A stretch of 64,000 nucleotides of DNA from an uncultured Prevotella sp. (GTDB lineage: Bacteria > Bacteroidota > Bacteroidia > Bacteroidales > Bacteroidaceae): the NCBI GenBank assembly GCA_947170725.1, contig CAMVUM010000007.1:1-64000 (forward strand), given 5' to 3'. The notes under the pieces were generated by a model. It was not told the origin of the DNA. It was given only the letters and a program-made list of their open reading frames with translations, and did not search any database. Shown one piece after another: positions 1-8,179 of the stretch (position 1 is its first letter; every line of letters begins with the position of its first letter). The translations under genes were made by a program, and so were the position numbers.

Positions 1-41
1 CCTTCACTGTGGGAGGATGCCTGCGGGGTGAGAGGGGGCAA

Positions 42-113
42 GCGGGAATGTGATGGGAAGAATGGGAATGATGGGAGGAATGGGAAAGATGTGAGGAATG
101 GGAATGATGTCTA
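42..113. repeat. 18-bp degenerate tandem repeat
   Basis: About three and a half copies of an 18-base unit of the form gaatgggaatgatgggag begin at 60, 78 and 96, with a weaker copy before them. The tract is purine-rich and codes for nothing convincing. It lies just beyond the terminator of the minus-strand RNA unit. Confidence 0.6.
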
Positions 114-119
114 ACCTAC

Positions 120-163
120 AAAAAATAGTCCGGAAATCTGTGATGATTTCCGGACTATTTTTT
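120..163 (-). terminator. Hairpin terminator after tRNA-Thr
   Basis: A perfect inverted repeat has 19-base arms (120-138 and 145-163) and a six-base loop. Each outer end is an A/T run, so a U tract forms on either strand. It starts two bases past the tRNA-Thr 3' end and would end the SRP RNA-tRNA transcript. Confidence 0.85.
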
Positions 164-164
164 G

Positions 165-238
165 AGCCTCTTGTCGGATTCGAACCAACGACCCCGAGAT
201 TACAAATCACGTGCTCTGGCCAACTGAGCTAAAGAGGC
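165..238 (-). tRNA. tRNA-Thr (anticodon TGT)
   Basis: On the minus strand the acceptor arms GCCTCTT (238-232) and AAGAGGC (172-166) pair. The D-loop, the T-arm with GGTTCGAATCC and a seven-base anticodon loop TTTGTAA, giving anticodon TGT, are all present. One T-T mismatch lies in the anticodon stem. CCA is not encoded. It lies four bases after the SRP RNA and before a strong terminator, so the two RNAs are probably cotranscribed. Confidence 0.93.
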
Positions 239-242
239 GGGT

Positions 243-345
243 GGGCAAGCTACTTACATCGCGCCGCTACAACCAACTACCTTTGCTACGTTCCCGTCCT
301 GGAGGATTCGAAGGGAGCTGGCCGTGCAAGACTTGCCCGTCTTTA
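243..345 (-). ncRNA. ffs: Bacterial small SRP RNA (4.5S-like)
   Basis: The minus strand encodes an RNA of about 100 bases that would fold into one long hairpin. GGGCAAG at the 5' end (338-332) pairs with CTTGCCC at the 3' end (249-243). The tip (302-284) carries the SRP domain IV signature: CCAG, then a GGAA tetraloop closed by ACG/CGT, then the asymmetric-loop strand GTAGCA. This RNA binds Ffh and helps target nascent membrane proteins. A TAACTTTG promoter box lies just upstream (354-361). The exact 5' end is inferred from that box. The 3' end could be formed by RNase P cutting at the tRNA-Thr, which starts four bases later. A covariance-model search was not possible here, but the domain IV core is hard to explain otherwise. 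Confidence 0.85.
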
Positions 346-353
346 AGCGGATG

Positions 354-361
354 CAAAGTTA
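354..361 (-). promoter_or_regulatory. Promoter -7 box for SRP RNA / tRNA-Thr
   Basis: The minus strand reads TAACTTTG, matching the Bacteroidetes TAnnTTTG box. The expected start is near 347, just before the 5' arm of the SRP RNA. No clear TTG -33 element was found at the usual spacing. Confidence 0.65.
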
Positions 362-519
362 GGCAAATTAATTCAGAAAAAGGTATCCTTTGATGTTAAA
401 CGTTTGATTTTTAACTTATTTTCAAGTTTATCGTGGTTCTTATGTCAGCCAGTGAAGCAAAAATGACAGATAAAGCATAATTTAAGAATTGCGTCTTGCT
501 GATTGTGGATTAAATTTCG

Positions 520-527
520 TATTTTTG
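520..527 (+). promoter_or_regulatory. Promoter -7 box for the DUF4199 gene
   Basis: The sequence is TATTTTTG, with TTG at 496-498, 21 bases upstream. The leader to the ATG at 758 would be about 225 bases and contains the 21-22-base repeats at 549-650. Confidence 0.6.
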
Positions 528-548
528 CACGTAAATACGCCCCAAGAG

Positions 549-650
549 ACGATAAGGGAACTTAAATATACGATAAGGGAACTTAAATGAGACAATGATT
601 TAGCCTAAAGAAGTTCATACGGGAACTTAGAGGAATTCATGATGGGAATC
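549..650. repeat. 21-22-bp period leader repeats
   Basis: The unit gataagggaacttaaatat occurs twice with a 21-base period (551 and 572). The core gggaact recurs at 621 and a related gggaat near 643, so the spacings are near multiples of 21-22. The repeats lie in the transcribed leader of the DUF4199 gene. No protein is encoded. Confidence 0.55.
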
Positions 651-757
651 CCAAAGGGGATATAAAGAAGTCTCGGAACAACTGAGGATTACCAGGGAGT
701 AACTGACAGGAATCCTTGCGGGGCCGCAGAAGAAATCTAAAAGAAACGACAAACACC

Positions 758-1291
758 ATGAGTCCGGAAGAATACAGACAGCTCAAAGCCTTTGCGCGTA
801 TTGACGGCGTGCTTTTGGCACTGATGTGGACGGCCAGTTTTGCCTGCTGCATCAATGGGCTGGCCTCCCCGATGTTTTCACTGGTAGGTATGCTTATCGC
901 CATATTTTCTCCATTTTTTGCCGCAATGCGTCTGGTGAAGTTTCGGGATAAAGCCCGTGACGGTGTGATTTCGTTCCGTCGCGGCTATGCCTATACGGTT
1001 TTGATGTTCTTTTATGCAGCCATTCTCTTTGCTTTGGCCCAGCTCATATATTTTCAGTTCATAGACCAAGGCTACATCATGAGCAGTATGACCATGATGA
1101 TGGACGACGAGACGAACCGCAAAATCATGGAAACATACGGCATGACCGACGGATTCCGTCAGACGATTGCCCAGATGTCGCAGACGCGCCCCATCGACTA
1201 TGCTCTCAGCTACTTTTCAATCAATATCTTTATCGGTTTTATTCTTGGTCTGCCAATAGCGGCGATAGCCAAGCGTAGTGTGCGTGCGTAG
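758..1291 (+). CDS. DUF4199 family membrane protein
   Basis: A 177-residue membrane protein of the DUF4199 family, which is largely restricted to Bacteroidetes and has no known activity. Four hydrophobic segments are visible: about residues 15-35 and 38-55 near the N-terminus, 75-97 in the middle, and 150-170 near the C-terminus. A polar stretch rich in methionine and aspartate lies between the third and fourth. The ATG at 758 was chosen over the upstream ATG at 716, because the extra residues are basic and look like leader sequence. The next gene, 158 bases on, is a GT2 glycosyltransferase. DUF4199 next to a GT2 is a pairing I recall from Bacteroidales, which suggests a shared envelope-glycan role; that is an inference. 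Confidence 0.8.
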   Translation: MSPEEYRQLKAFARIDGVLLALMWTASFACCINGLASPMFSLVGMLIAIFSPFFAAMRLVKFRDKARDGVISFRRGYAYTVLMFFYAAILFALAQLIYFQFIDQGYIMSSMTMMMDDETNRKIMETYGMTDGFRQTIAQMSQTRPIDYALSYFSINIFIGFILGLPIAAIAKRSVRA

Positions 1292-1449
1292 TTTGGGCTG
1301 GCCGTGGGATAATGGTTCTCTATGTTATAAGTCTGGAGGACAGTAAGAAAAGAGCGGATAGGTTTCCACGTAAATGGGAAGTGTGGCTGCATGGGAAGAG
1401 AAGAAGAGACATCATCTATATTAAGAACAGAATATAAACAATCACTCAA

Positions 1450-2400
1450 ATGGACATTTCAGTAGTAATACCATTATATAACGAGGAAGAGTCCTTGCCG
1501 GAACTTCACGCGTGGATAGAGCGTGTGATGAATGCGAACGGCTTCACATACGAGATAATTTTTGTCAATGACGGCTCCACGGACCGTTCTTGGGAAGTCA
1601 TAGAGGAACTCTGCCGCAAGTCACCCTATGTCCACGGAATCAAGTTCCGCCGCAACTACGGCAAGAGTCCCGCCCTCTATTGCGGTTTCGAGCAGGCACA
1701 GGGCGACGTTGTCATCACTATGGACGCCGACCTTCAGGATTCTCCCGACGAGATTCCCGGTCTCTATCACATGATAAAGGACGAGGGCTATGATCTTGTT
1801 TCGGGCTATAAGCAGAAGCGCTATGACCCGCTGTCGAAGACAATCCCGACGAAGCTCTTTAATGCCACGGCGCGTAAAATCAGCGGCATAACGAATCTTC
1901 ACGACTTCAATTGCGGCCTGAAGGCATACCGAAAGGCCGTTGTCAAGAATATCGAGGTTTATGGCGAGATGCACCGTTACATTCCGTTTTTGGCCAAGAA
2001 TGCCGGTTTCTGCAAGATAGGAGAGAAGGTTGTACAGCATCAGGCCCGCAAATACGGTTCGTCGAAATTCGGTCTGAACCGCTTTTTCAACGGCTATCTC
2101 GATCTCATCACGCTGTGGTTCCTCAGCGGTTTCGGCCGTAAGCCAATGCACGTGTTCGGTTTTCTTGGTTCCATCATGTTCATTATCGGCCTTATCTCGG
2201 CATTTCTCATCGGCGTGGACAAGCTCTATGCCCTTGCCAACGGCATACCTCAGCGTCTCGTGACCGATTCGCCCTATTTCTATATATCATTGACAATGAT
2301 GATTATCGGCACCCAGCTGTTTCTCACTGGTTTCGTCGGCGATCTTGTCAGCCGCACATCAAATGGCCGCAATGACTATCAGATAGAGGAGAAGCTATGA
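1450..2400 (+). CDS. GT2 family glycosyltransferase, polyprenyl-phosphate type
   Basis: A 316-residue glycosyltransferase of the DPM1/GtrB/ArnC type. The N-terminal GT-A domain starts at residue 1 (ISVVIPLYNEEESL) and carries FVNDGSTD near residue 40 and the metal-binding MDADLQD near residue 90. Two membrane helices follow at about 230-255 and 275-300. Members move a sugar from a nucleotide donor to polyprenyl phosphate at the inner face of the cytoplasmic membrane, for later transfer to an envelope glycan or protein. The sugar cannot be told from sequence. Its stop overlaps the start of the DUF6452 gene (ATGA), so these genes are probably translationally coupled. Confidence 0.9.
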   Translation: MDISVVIPLYNEEESLPELHAWIERVMNANGFTYEIIFVNDGSTDRSWEVIEELCRKSPYVHGIKFRRNYGKSPALYCGFEQAQGDVVITMDADLQDSPDEIPGLYHMIKDEGYDLVSGYKQKRYDPLSKTIPTKLFNATARKISGITNLHDFNCGLKAYRKAVVKNIEVYGEMHRYIPFLAKNAGFCKIGEKVVQHQARKYGSSKFGLNRFFNGYLDLITLWFLSGFGRKPMHVFGFLGSIMFIIGLISAFLIGVDKLYALANGIPQRLVTDSPYFYISLTMMIIGTQLFLTGFVGDLVSRTSNGRNDYQIEEKL

Positions 2401-2957
2401 CATCAGCCACACCGAAACATTCCTGCCGTCCGTCTCGGAGACCGATGAAGACTACGCTCGCGCGTCTGCTCTTCGCTCTTCTTCCAGTCACGGCGGCCGT
2501 CACGGCCGTTCTGACAGTGGCATGTTCGTCGATTGATTGTCCCGTACAGAATGCTGTCTACACCGTATATAATGTCTACGGCAGCGATGGAACGCCAATC
2601 ACGCTGGGCGACACGCTCACTGTTACGACCACGTGCAGCGACGGTAACGACAGTGTTCTGCTCAATCAGCTCGTCAACGCCTCTACCTTCAATCTTCCCA
2701 TGAGTTACAGTTTGCCTGAGGATACCCTCATTTTCTACGTTAAGGGCGAGGGCTGGGAAGTTTCCGACAGCGTTCTCATTTCTAAGGACAACTATCCACA
2801 CTTTGAATCAGTGGACTGCAACATCTCCTTTTTCCACAATATCAAGGGTGTGAGATGGACCAGCAATATCATTGACTCTATTGCCGTCAAAAACCAACTG
2901 GTTAATTATGATTTGTCAAAAGAACATTTCCACATATATTTCAGGACTCGCCTTTAG
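2397..2957 (+). CDS. DUF6452 family lipoprotein
   Basis: A 186-residue protein if translation starts at the ATG at 2397, which overlaps the GT2 stop. An internal ATG at 2445 would place a lipoprotein signal at the very N-terminus and may be the true start. The hydrophobic stretch ends in a lipobox, TVAC, so the mature protein is predicted to be lipid-anchored. The rest looks like a small beta-rich domain, as in DUF6452 proteins of Bacteroidetes. No enzyme motif is visible. It overlaps the following DUF6048 gene by 50 bases, and the two families commonly occur together, which points to a shared envelope function that is not known. Confidence 0.75.
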   Translation: MTSATPKHSCRPSRRPMKTTLARLLFALLPVTAAVTAVLTVACSSIDCPVQNAVYTVYNVYGSDGTPITLGDTLTVTTTCSDGNDSVLLNQLVNASTFNLPMSYSLPEDTLIFYVKGEGWEVSDSVLISKDNYPHFESVDCNISFFHNIKGVRWTSNIIDSIAVKNQLVNYDLSKEHFHIYFRTRL

Positions 2958-3600
2958 CCTGTTGTTGCTTTTTGCTTCAGCTCCGGTGTCAAGGGCGCAG
3001 AGCCGTCTTTTCTCTATTGAGAAGGATTCGGTTCCGCTTTTCAACGGTTTTGCACTGTCGTTCGACCTTGTCGGTCCGGTCATGCAGGCCATTGGCGACT
3101 ATGGCGACTACGAAGCCGCACTACGCATCAATCTCCACGACCAGTATTTCCCGATTTTCGAGATTGGCTACGGACGTGCCGATAGAGACGACGAGGTGAC
3201 AGGAATACGCTATAAGACGGGCGCACCGTTTTTCCGTATAGGCTGCGACCTCAATCTCTTGCGCGACAAGCATGCTCCCAACCGTCTTTACGGAGGTGTC
3301 CGCTACGCTTTCACAACCTATAAAGTGGATATTGCCCGTTCCGGCGTGACAGACCCTGTCTGGGGCAATGACGCGTCGTTTGCCATAGACGGCGATGTCT
3401 GCAACCAGCATTGGATGGAAGTTGTCTTCGGGCTTGACGCCAAGGTGTGGGGACCGCTCCACATGGGCTGGATTTTCCGCTACAAGCGGCGCATAGCCCA
3501 CAAGGATTCGAACATCGGTAACACGTGGTATGTTCCAGGCTACGGCATATACGGCGATACCCGTCTTGGAGCGACGTTCAATGTCATCGTCGATATCTGA
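2908..3600 (+). CDS. DUF6048 family outer-membrane beta-barrel-like protein
   Basis: A 230-residue exported protein. The signal peptide runs from about residue 5 to 30 and ends in SRAQ. The remainder alternates hydrophobic and polar residues in short strands with many aromatic residues, as in small outer-membrane barrels. It fits the DUF6048 family. The start at 2908 is preferred over 2872 because it leaves the signal peptide at the N-terminus. The gene overlaps the DUF6452 gene by 50 bases in another frame, so the two are expressed together. Function is unknown. Confidence 0.75.
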   Translation: MICQKNISTYISGLAFSLLLLFASAPVSRAQSRLFSIEKDSVPLFNGFALSFDLVGPVMQAIGDYGDYEAALRINLHDQYFPIFEIGYGRADRDDEVTGIRYKTGAPFFRIGCDLNLLRDKHAPNRLYGGVRYAFTTYKVDIARSGVTDPVWGNDASFAIDGDVCNQHWMEVVFGLDAKVWGPLHMGWIFRYKRRIAHKDSNIGNTWYVPGYGIYGDTRLGATFNVIVDI

Positions 3601-3601
3601 G

Positions 3602-3742
3602 TTTTAGGTCAGAGTGATGAGTGCAGAGTTTAGAGGTATGATATGCTTTCAGGTCAGAGTTCAGAGGACGGAGTTTAGAGGTATGATATGCTTTTAGGTC
3701 AGAGTGAAGAGTGCAGAGTTTAGAGGTATGATATGCTTTCAG
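3602..3742. repeat. Three tandem copies of a 45-bp repeat
   Basis: Three copies of a 45-base unit with aggtcagagt at 3606, 3651 and 3696 and ggtatgatatgctt at 3635, 3680 and 3725. The middle copy is the most diverged. Because 45 is a multiple of three, the minus strand stays open and reads as a 15-residue repeat, which I take to be an artefact. The array lies between the DUF6048 gene and apbE. Confidence 0.85.
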
Positions 3743-3892
3743 TCCTTGTTGGGTGCATGTCCGTGTCGGTTTTGTCTGTCCGTTCCCTTCTTGCGGCATC
3801 GGTTCGTTCCTTTGTGCCTCCTGTCTACGCTCCGCCGTATGTCATCCGCCGTTTAACGTCAATATCGTCAATCAAAAACAACATCAGTAGTC

Positions 3893-4906
3893 ATGAACAA
3901 TAAACTAAAGAAGTGGCAGATAGCGTTTCTCGTTCTCCTCGTTGTCGGCGCGTTTCTGATCGTCCGGCAGCAGAACGTGACTCCCTACCGCAACAACAAG
4001 GGATTCATCTTTGGCACCGTCTATAATATCACATATCAGCACAGCAGCGACCTTCACTCTCTCATCATTGAGGAGCTTCAGAAGGTTGACGGTTCGCTCT
4101 CGCCTTTCAACAAGAAGTCCGTCATCTCCGCCGTCAACAGCAACGAGGACGTCACCGTTGACGACATGTTCACCGAAGTGTTCACAAAGGCTATGACGAT
4201 TTCCCGTGAGACCGACGGCGCATTTGATATCACAGTCGCCCCGCTGGTCAATCTATGGGGCTTCGGATTCCGTAGCGGCGATCTTCCTACGGACCGCGCT
4301 GTCGACAGCCTTTGCCTGCTGACTGGGTTCGGCAAAGTGCGGCTGACTGACGGCCGTGTCGTGAAGGACGACCCGCGCATCATGCTCGATTGCAGCGCCA
4401 TAGCCAAAGGCTACGGATGTGATGCCGTGGCCCGTCTTCTTCGTCGTCATGGTGTTGAGAATTTCATGGTCGAGATTGGTGGCGAGGTTGTCGTGAACGG
4501 AGTCAGTGGCAGGCGTGTGCCGTGGAAAATCGGTGTCAACAAGCCAATGGAGGACTCGCTCAATACCGCCGGCGAGTTTCAAACCACGCTGAGCGTAACC
4601 AATCTGGCAATGGCCACGAGCGGCAACTATAGGAATTTCTATTATAAAGACGGACGCCGTTATGCCCATACGATAGACCCGCGAACGGGACGGCCCGTAC
4701 AGCACAGTCTTCTTTCGGCCACGGTTTTGGCCGCAGACTGCGCCACGGCCGACGCCTATGCTACGGCTTTCATGGTGATGGGCATGGAACAGGCCCGACG
4801 TGTGTTGGAGCGCCACAGGGAGCTGATGGCCTATTTCATATATTCCGATGACAATGGCGATTTTGCCGTCTGGCATTCCCCGGCACTCGGACAATACATA
4901 AACTGA
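3893..4906 (+). CDS. apbE: FAD:protein FMN transferase (ApbE)
   Basis: A 337-residue ApbE-family flavin transferase. It attaches FMN to a threonine or serine of periplasmic or membrane targets, such as NQR or RNF subunits, using FAD and magnesium. A single hydrophobic segment at about residues 9-25 (IAFLVLLVVGAFLIV) suggests membrane anchoring with the domain in the periplasm. Family landmarks are present: FGTVYNITY near residue 40, the central DCSAIAKGYGCD segment, VEIGGEVVVNG, and the C-terminal YAHTIDPRTG. Length matches the family. The Crp/Fnr gene follows after 13 bases, so the two probably form an operon. No flavoprotein target is encoded nearby. Confidence 0.93.
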   Translation: MNNKLKKWQIAFLVLLVVGAFLIVRQQNVTPYRNNKGFIFGTVYNITYQHSSDLHSLIIEELQKVDGSLSPFNKKSVISAVNSNEDVTVDDMFTEVFTKAMTISRETDGAFDITVAPLVNLWGFGFRSGDLPTDRAVDSLCLLTGFGKVRLTDGRVVKDDPRIMLDCSAIAKGYGCDAVARLLRRHGVENFMVEIGGEVVVNGVSGRRVPWKIGVNKPMEDSLNTAGEFQTTLSVTNLAMATSGNYRNFYYKDGRRYAHTIDPRTGRPVQHSLLSATVLAADCATADAYATAFMVMGMEQARRVLERHRELMAYFIYSDDNGDFAVWHSPALGQYIN

Positions 4907-4919
4907 TAAGTTTCACGCG

Positions 4920-5627
4920 ATGGCACGTTCGCTCCAGTTATACGACAAATTGCTTCAGTTCACGCTGTTTCAGGGAATCAGTCATGGGGACCTCATGCAG
5001 ATGGTGGCCCACACCAAGTTCGGATTTCTCAAATTTCCTCCAGGTAAGCGCATCTTCCGCAACGGTGACCGTTGCGACCGGCTCTATTTTCTCATAAACG
5101 GCCGTCTCAGAGCCGAGACTGCGTCCGATGACGGGACCTATTCTTTCACGGAAGAGATTGAAGCGCCATACGTCATCCAGCCCGAACGCCTTTTCGGCAT
5201 AGAGCAACGTTTCCACGGAACGATGCGCACGTTGACTGACGTGAACTTCATCACAATCGACAAGAAGGAAGTGACCAATCTTTCCGACTCGATAATAGTC
5301 TTCCGACTCAATCTTCTGAACATTCTTGCTGCTCAGGTTCAGCAGTTCCGCCGTTCGCCATGGGGCTTTTGTCCTTCAGAGCTTCGAGAGCGTATAGCCC
5401 GGTTTATAGCCTCCCGCTGCCAGTCTCCCGCCGGACCGAAGACTGTTCACATTCTCATGGAGAGACTGGGCTGCGAATTGAATGCCAGCCGTCTGGAGAT
5501 TTCGCGCGCCCTCAACGCCATGCAGGCGGAAGGTCTGGTTGTTCTGTCCCGCGGCCGTATAGTGATTCCCGAATTGGAACGGCTCATGGCCTGCTACGGT
5601 TCAGAGTCCGCCAGTACCGATTCTTAG
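4920..5627 (+). CDS. Crp/Fnr family transcriptional regulator
   Basis: A 235-residue regulator with an N-terminal cyclic-nucleotide-binding-like domain (about residues 10-125) and a C-terminal winged helix-turn-helix (about 150-225, with LGCELNASRLEISRALNAM as the recognition region). No cysteine cluster suggesting an Fe-S cofactor is seen in the sensor domain, so the signal is unclear. The DNA-binding part is well conserved and the gene looks intact. It lies 13 bases after apbE and is followed by a hairpin, so apbE and this regulator form a compact unit. A role in redox or respiratory control is suggested only by its neighbour. Confidence 0.88.
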   Translation: MARSLQLYDKLLQFTLFQGISHGDLMQMVAHTKFGFLKFPPGKRIFRNGDRCDRLYFLINGRLRAETASDDGTYSFTEEIEAPYVIQPERLFGIEQRFHGTMRTLTDVNFITIDKKEVTNLSDSIIVFRLNLLNILAAQVQQFRRSPWGFCPSELRERIARFIASRCQSPAGPKTVHILMERLGCELNASRLEISRALNAMQAEGLVVLSRGRIVIPELERLMACYGSESASTDS

Positions 5628-5716
5628 CTCTGTGGTCGTGAAGACATTCTCACGGCGAGAAGACTAAAATCTTGTGTTCCGGACATGGAAAGTTCTGCTG
5701 TTGCGTTTGTCGGTCG

Positions 5717-5755
5717 TATGCAGGTCAGGAGATAGCCTGCATGTTTATCTTTGTT
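5717..5755 (+). terminator. Likely terminator after the Crp/Fnr gene
   Basis: An inverted repeat atgcagg/cctgcat (5718-5724 and 5736-5742) is followed by a T-rich run. The stem is only about 7 bp, so this is a modest call. Confidence 0.5.
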
Positions 5756-5927
5756 TTTATAGTTTCATATTTCCAACTATAACTCCCTGAAATATTTTAA
5801 AGTATGGTTTGTTTTGAAAAATAGAACTATCTGAGATTCAGAAAAAGACGGATTGATGCAGAATCGGTAAATACGCTTTCCATACGTTAATTTTTATTTT
5901 ATTCGGGTTCGTAAGTTATATTTTTAT

Positions 5928-5935
5928 TAACTTTG
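5928..5935 (+). promoter_or_regulatory. Promoter -7 box for the M3 peptidase gene
   Basis: The sequence is TAACTTTG, followed by gcag, a common context for Bacteroidetes start sites. The leader to the ATG at 6025 would be about 85 bases. No exact TTG -33 element was found. Confidence 0.6.
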
Positions 5936-6024
5936 CAGATTAGATATAACAATGCGGCGCGTCAGAAAAAGACCGTGTCCGATTTGAATTAACCAAATAA
6001 ACCATAAGACAACAACAGACGACG

Positions 6025-8112
6025 ATGAGTGAGAACAATATAGAGAAATCGACCAGCTGCAACCCGTTTTTCATACCATATGACACACCTCATGACACGG
6101 TTCCGTTCGACCGCATCAGAATCGAACACTTTGAGGAAGCGTTCATGGAGGGTATCCGCCGTGACAACGAGCAGATGGCTAAGACCATCAATAACCCCGA
6201 ACGCCCCACGTTCGACAATATGTTCATCGACACAGACGAACCGACAGAGGGATATTATGATCTGCTGGGACGCGTGTCAACCGTGTTTTATAACATGTTG
6301 AGTGCGGAGACAAACGACGAGCTGGACGCTCTGGCCCAGAAGATGCAGCCCATCCTGACAAAACACTCCAACGACATGCGGCTGAATCCGAAACTCTTTG
6401 AACGCATACGTGCCGTCTATCGCCATCACCGGCGGCTCACGCCGGAGGAGAAACAGCTTCTCGACACGAGCTACGACGGGTTTGTGCGTAGTGGAGCCTT
6501 GCTCGATGACGAGGGAAAAGAGCAGTTGCGCCGGCTGACAGAGGAGGCTGGAATGCTGGCGTTGCAGTTTTCACAGAATCTGTTGAAGGAGAACAAGGCA
6601 TTCATTCTCCATCTGACCGACGAGGCCGAACTCGACGGGCTGCCCGAAACGGCGCGCGAAGCGGCGGCACAGGCAGCACGCGAGCGTGGGCTGGAGGGAT
6701 GGATCTTCACGCTCGATCAGCCGAGTTTCAGCCCGTTCATGACCTATTCGACGCGTCGTGGGCTGCGGCAGAAAATGTATATGGCCAAGAACACCGTATG
6801 CACGCATGACAACAGCGAAAACAATATTGATATATGCCGGCGACTTATCAATCTGAGGCTCGAGATTGCCCGTTTGCTTGGTCATAGGACTTACGCCGAT
6901 TATGTTCTCAAACACCGTATGGCGATGAAGACACGAAATGTCTATCAGCTTCTCGACCAACTCGTCGAGGCCTACCGCCCCACGGCACTGAAAGAGATTG
7001 AAGCCGTAAAGCACATGGCGTGGAATCTGGAGAAACACCCATTCCGCCTGCAGCCGTGGGACTTCAGCTACTATTCCCACAAGCTGCAGATGAAGCGCTA
7101 CAATATAGATTCGGAGATGTTGCGCCCGTATTTTGAGTTGTCACGCGTGGTCGACGGCGTTTTCGGACTGGCCAACCGGCTATATGGAATCACGTTTCGC
7201 GAGAACAAGGAAATACCTGTCTATCATCCCGACGTCCGGGCATACGAAGTCTTTGACGAAGACGGAGCTTATCTTGCAGTCTTCTATGCCGACTTCCATC
7301 CACGGAAAGGCAAGCAGGGCGGAGCCTGGATGACAGAATTCCAGGGGCAGTGGATTGACCGCAAGGGAGTCAACGTTCGTCCCCACGTCAGCGTGGTGAT
7401 GAACCTGACCAAACCGACCGACGAAAAACCCGCACTGCTGACTCTCGGAGAGGTAGAGACATTCCTCCATGAGTTCGGCCATGCGCTCCACGGAATGTTT
7501 GCAAATACGCGTTTCAGCAGTCTCAGCGGTACCAATGTGTGGTGGGATTTTGTTGAACTGCCGTCGCAGTTCATGGAAAACTATTCCGTTGAGAAGGATT
7601 TCCTGCGTACGTTTGCCGTGCACTATGAAACTGGCGAACAGCTGCCAGACGAACTTATAGACCGGATAGTGAAAAGCCGCAATTTCATGGCGGCCTACGG
7701 CTGTCTGCGTCAGGTGAGCTTCGGACTGCTTGACATGGCATACTATACGCGCAGCAAACCGTTTGAAGGCGACATCGTCAAATTTGAAAAGAACGCGTGG
7801 AAGAAAGCCGTTGTCATGCCACAGCTGCCTGACACGTGCATGACGGTACAGTTCAGCCACATCATGGCCGGAGGCTATGCTGCCGGATACTACAGTTATA
7901 AGTGGGCCGAGGTGCTGGACGCCGATGCCTTCAGCGTTTTCCGGAAGAACGGAATTTTCGACCGCAAGACGGCAAAGAGTTTCCGTGACAATATTCTTTC
8001 ACGCGGTGGAACGGAACATCCCATGACGCTCTACAAGCGTTTCCGTGGCGGCGAACCGACCATAGACGCGTTGCTCAAGCGCAATAAGATAAGAATACCG
8101 AAAAAAGAATAG
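6025..8112 (+). CDS. dcp: M3 family peptidyl-dipeptidase (Dcp-like)
   Basis: A 695-residue zinc metallopeptidase of family M3, close in length and layout to peptidyl-dipeptidase Dcp, which releases dipeptides from the C-terminus of peptides. The zinc motif HEFGH is at residues 482-486, in TFLHEFGHALHGMF. The expected downstream glutamate is in the WWDFVELPSQFMENY segment about 25-30 residues later. The C-terminal FSHIMAGGYAAGYYSYKW segment, which lines the active site in this family, is also present. No signal peptide is seen, so a cytoplasmic role in peptide recycling is likely. Oligopeptidase A is the main alternative; gene context does not separate the two. Confidence 0.9.
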   Translation: MSENNIEKSTSCNPFFIPYDTPHDTVPFDRIRIEHFEEAFMEGIRRDNEQMAKTINNPERPTFDNMFIDTDEPTEGYYDLLGRVSTVFYNMLSAETNDELDALAQKMQPILTKHSNDMRLNPKLFERIRAVYRHHRRLTPEEKQLLDTSYDGFVRSGALLDDEGKEQLRRLTEEAGMLALQFSQNLLKENKAFILHLTDEAELDGLPETAREAAAQAARERGLEGWIFTLDQPSFSPFMTYSTRRGLRQKMYMAKNTVCTHDNSENNIDICRRLINLRLEIARLLGHRTYADYVLKHRMAMKTRNVYQLLDQLVEAYRPTALKEIEAVKHMAWNLEKHPFRLQPWDFSYYSHKLQMKRYNIDSEMLRPYFELSRVVDGVFGLANRLYGITFRENKEIPVYHPDVRAYEVFDEDGAYLAVFYADFHPRKGKQGGAWMTEFQGQWIDRKGVNVRPHVSVVMNLTKPTDEKPALLTLGEVETFLHEFGHALHGMFANTRFSSLSGTNVWWDFVELPSQFMENYSVEKDFLRTFAVHYETGEQLPDELIDRIVKSRNFMAAYGCLRQVSFGLLDMAYYTRSKPFEGDIVKFEKNAWKKAVVMPQLPDTCMTVQFSHIMAGGYAAGYYSYKWAEVLDADAFSVFRKNGIFDRKTAKSFRDNILSRGGTEHPMTLYKRFRGGEPTIDALLKRNKIRIPKKE

Positions 8113-8179
8113 GAAGAGAAACAACGGAACCCCGAAAAAAAGGACGCAACCGTAGCTCCAATGACAAAAAAACATATCA

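Noticed and set aside
4..210. Minus-strand open frame over the tRNA and terminator
   Set aside because: It runs through tRNA-Thr and the 18-bp repeat; the protein is a shadow of RNA and repeats.
3584..3799. Minus-strand frame with a 15-residue repeat
   Set aside because: It is only the 45-base repeat read in an open frame; no start signal or homology.
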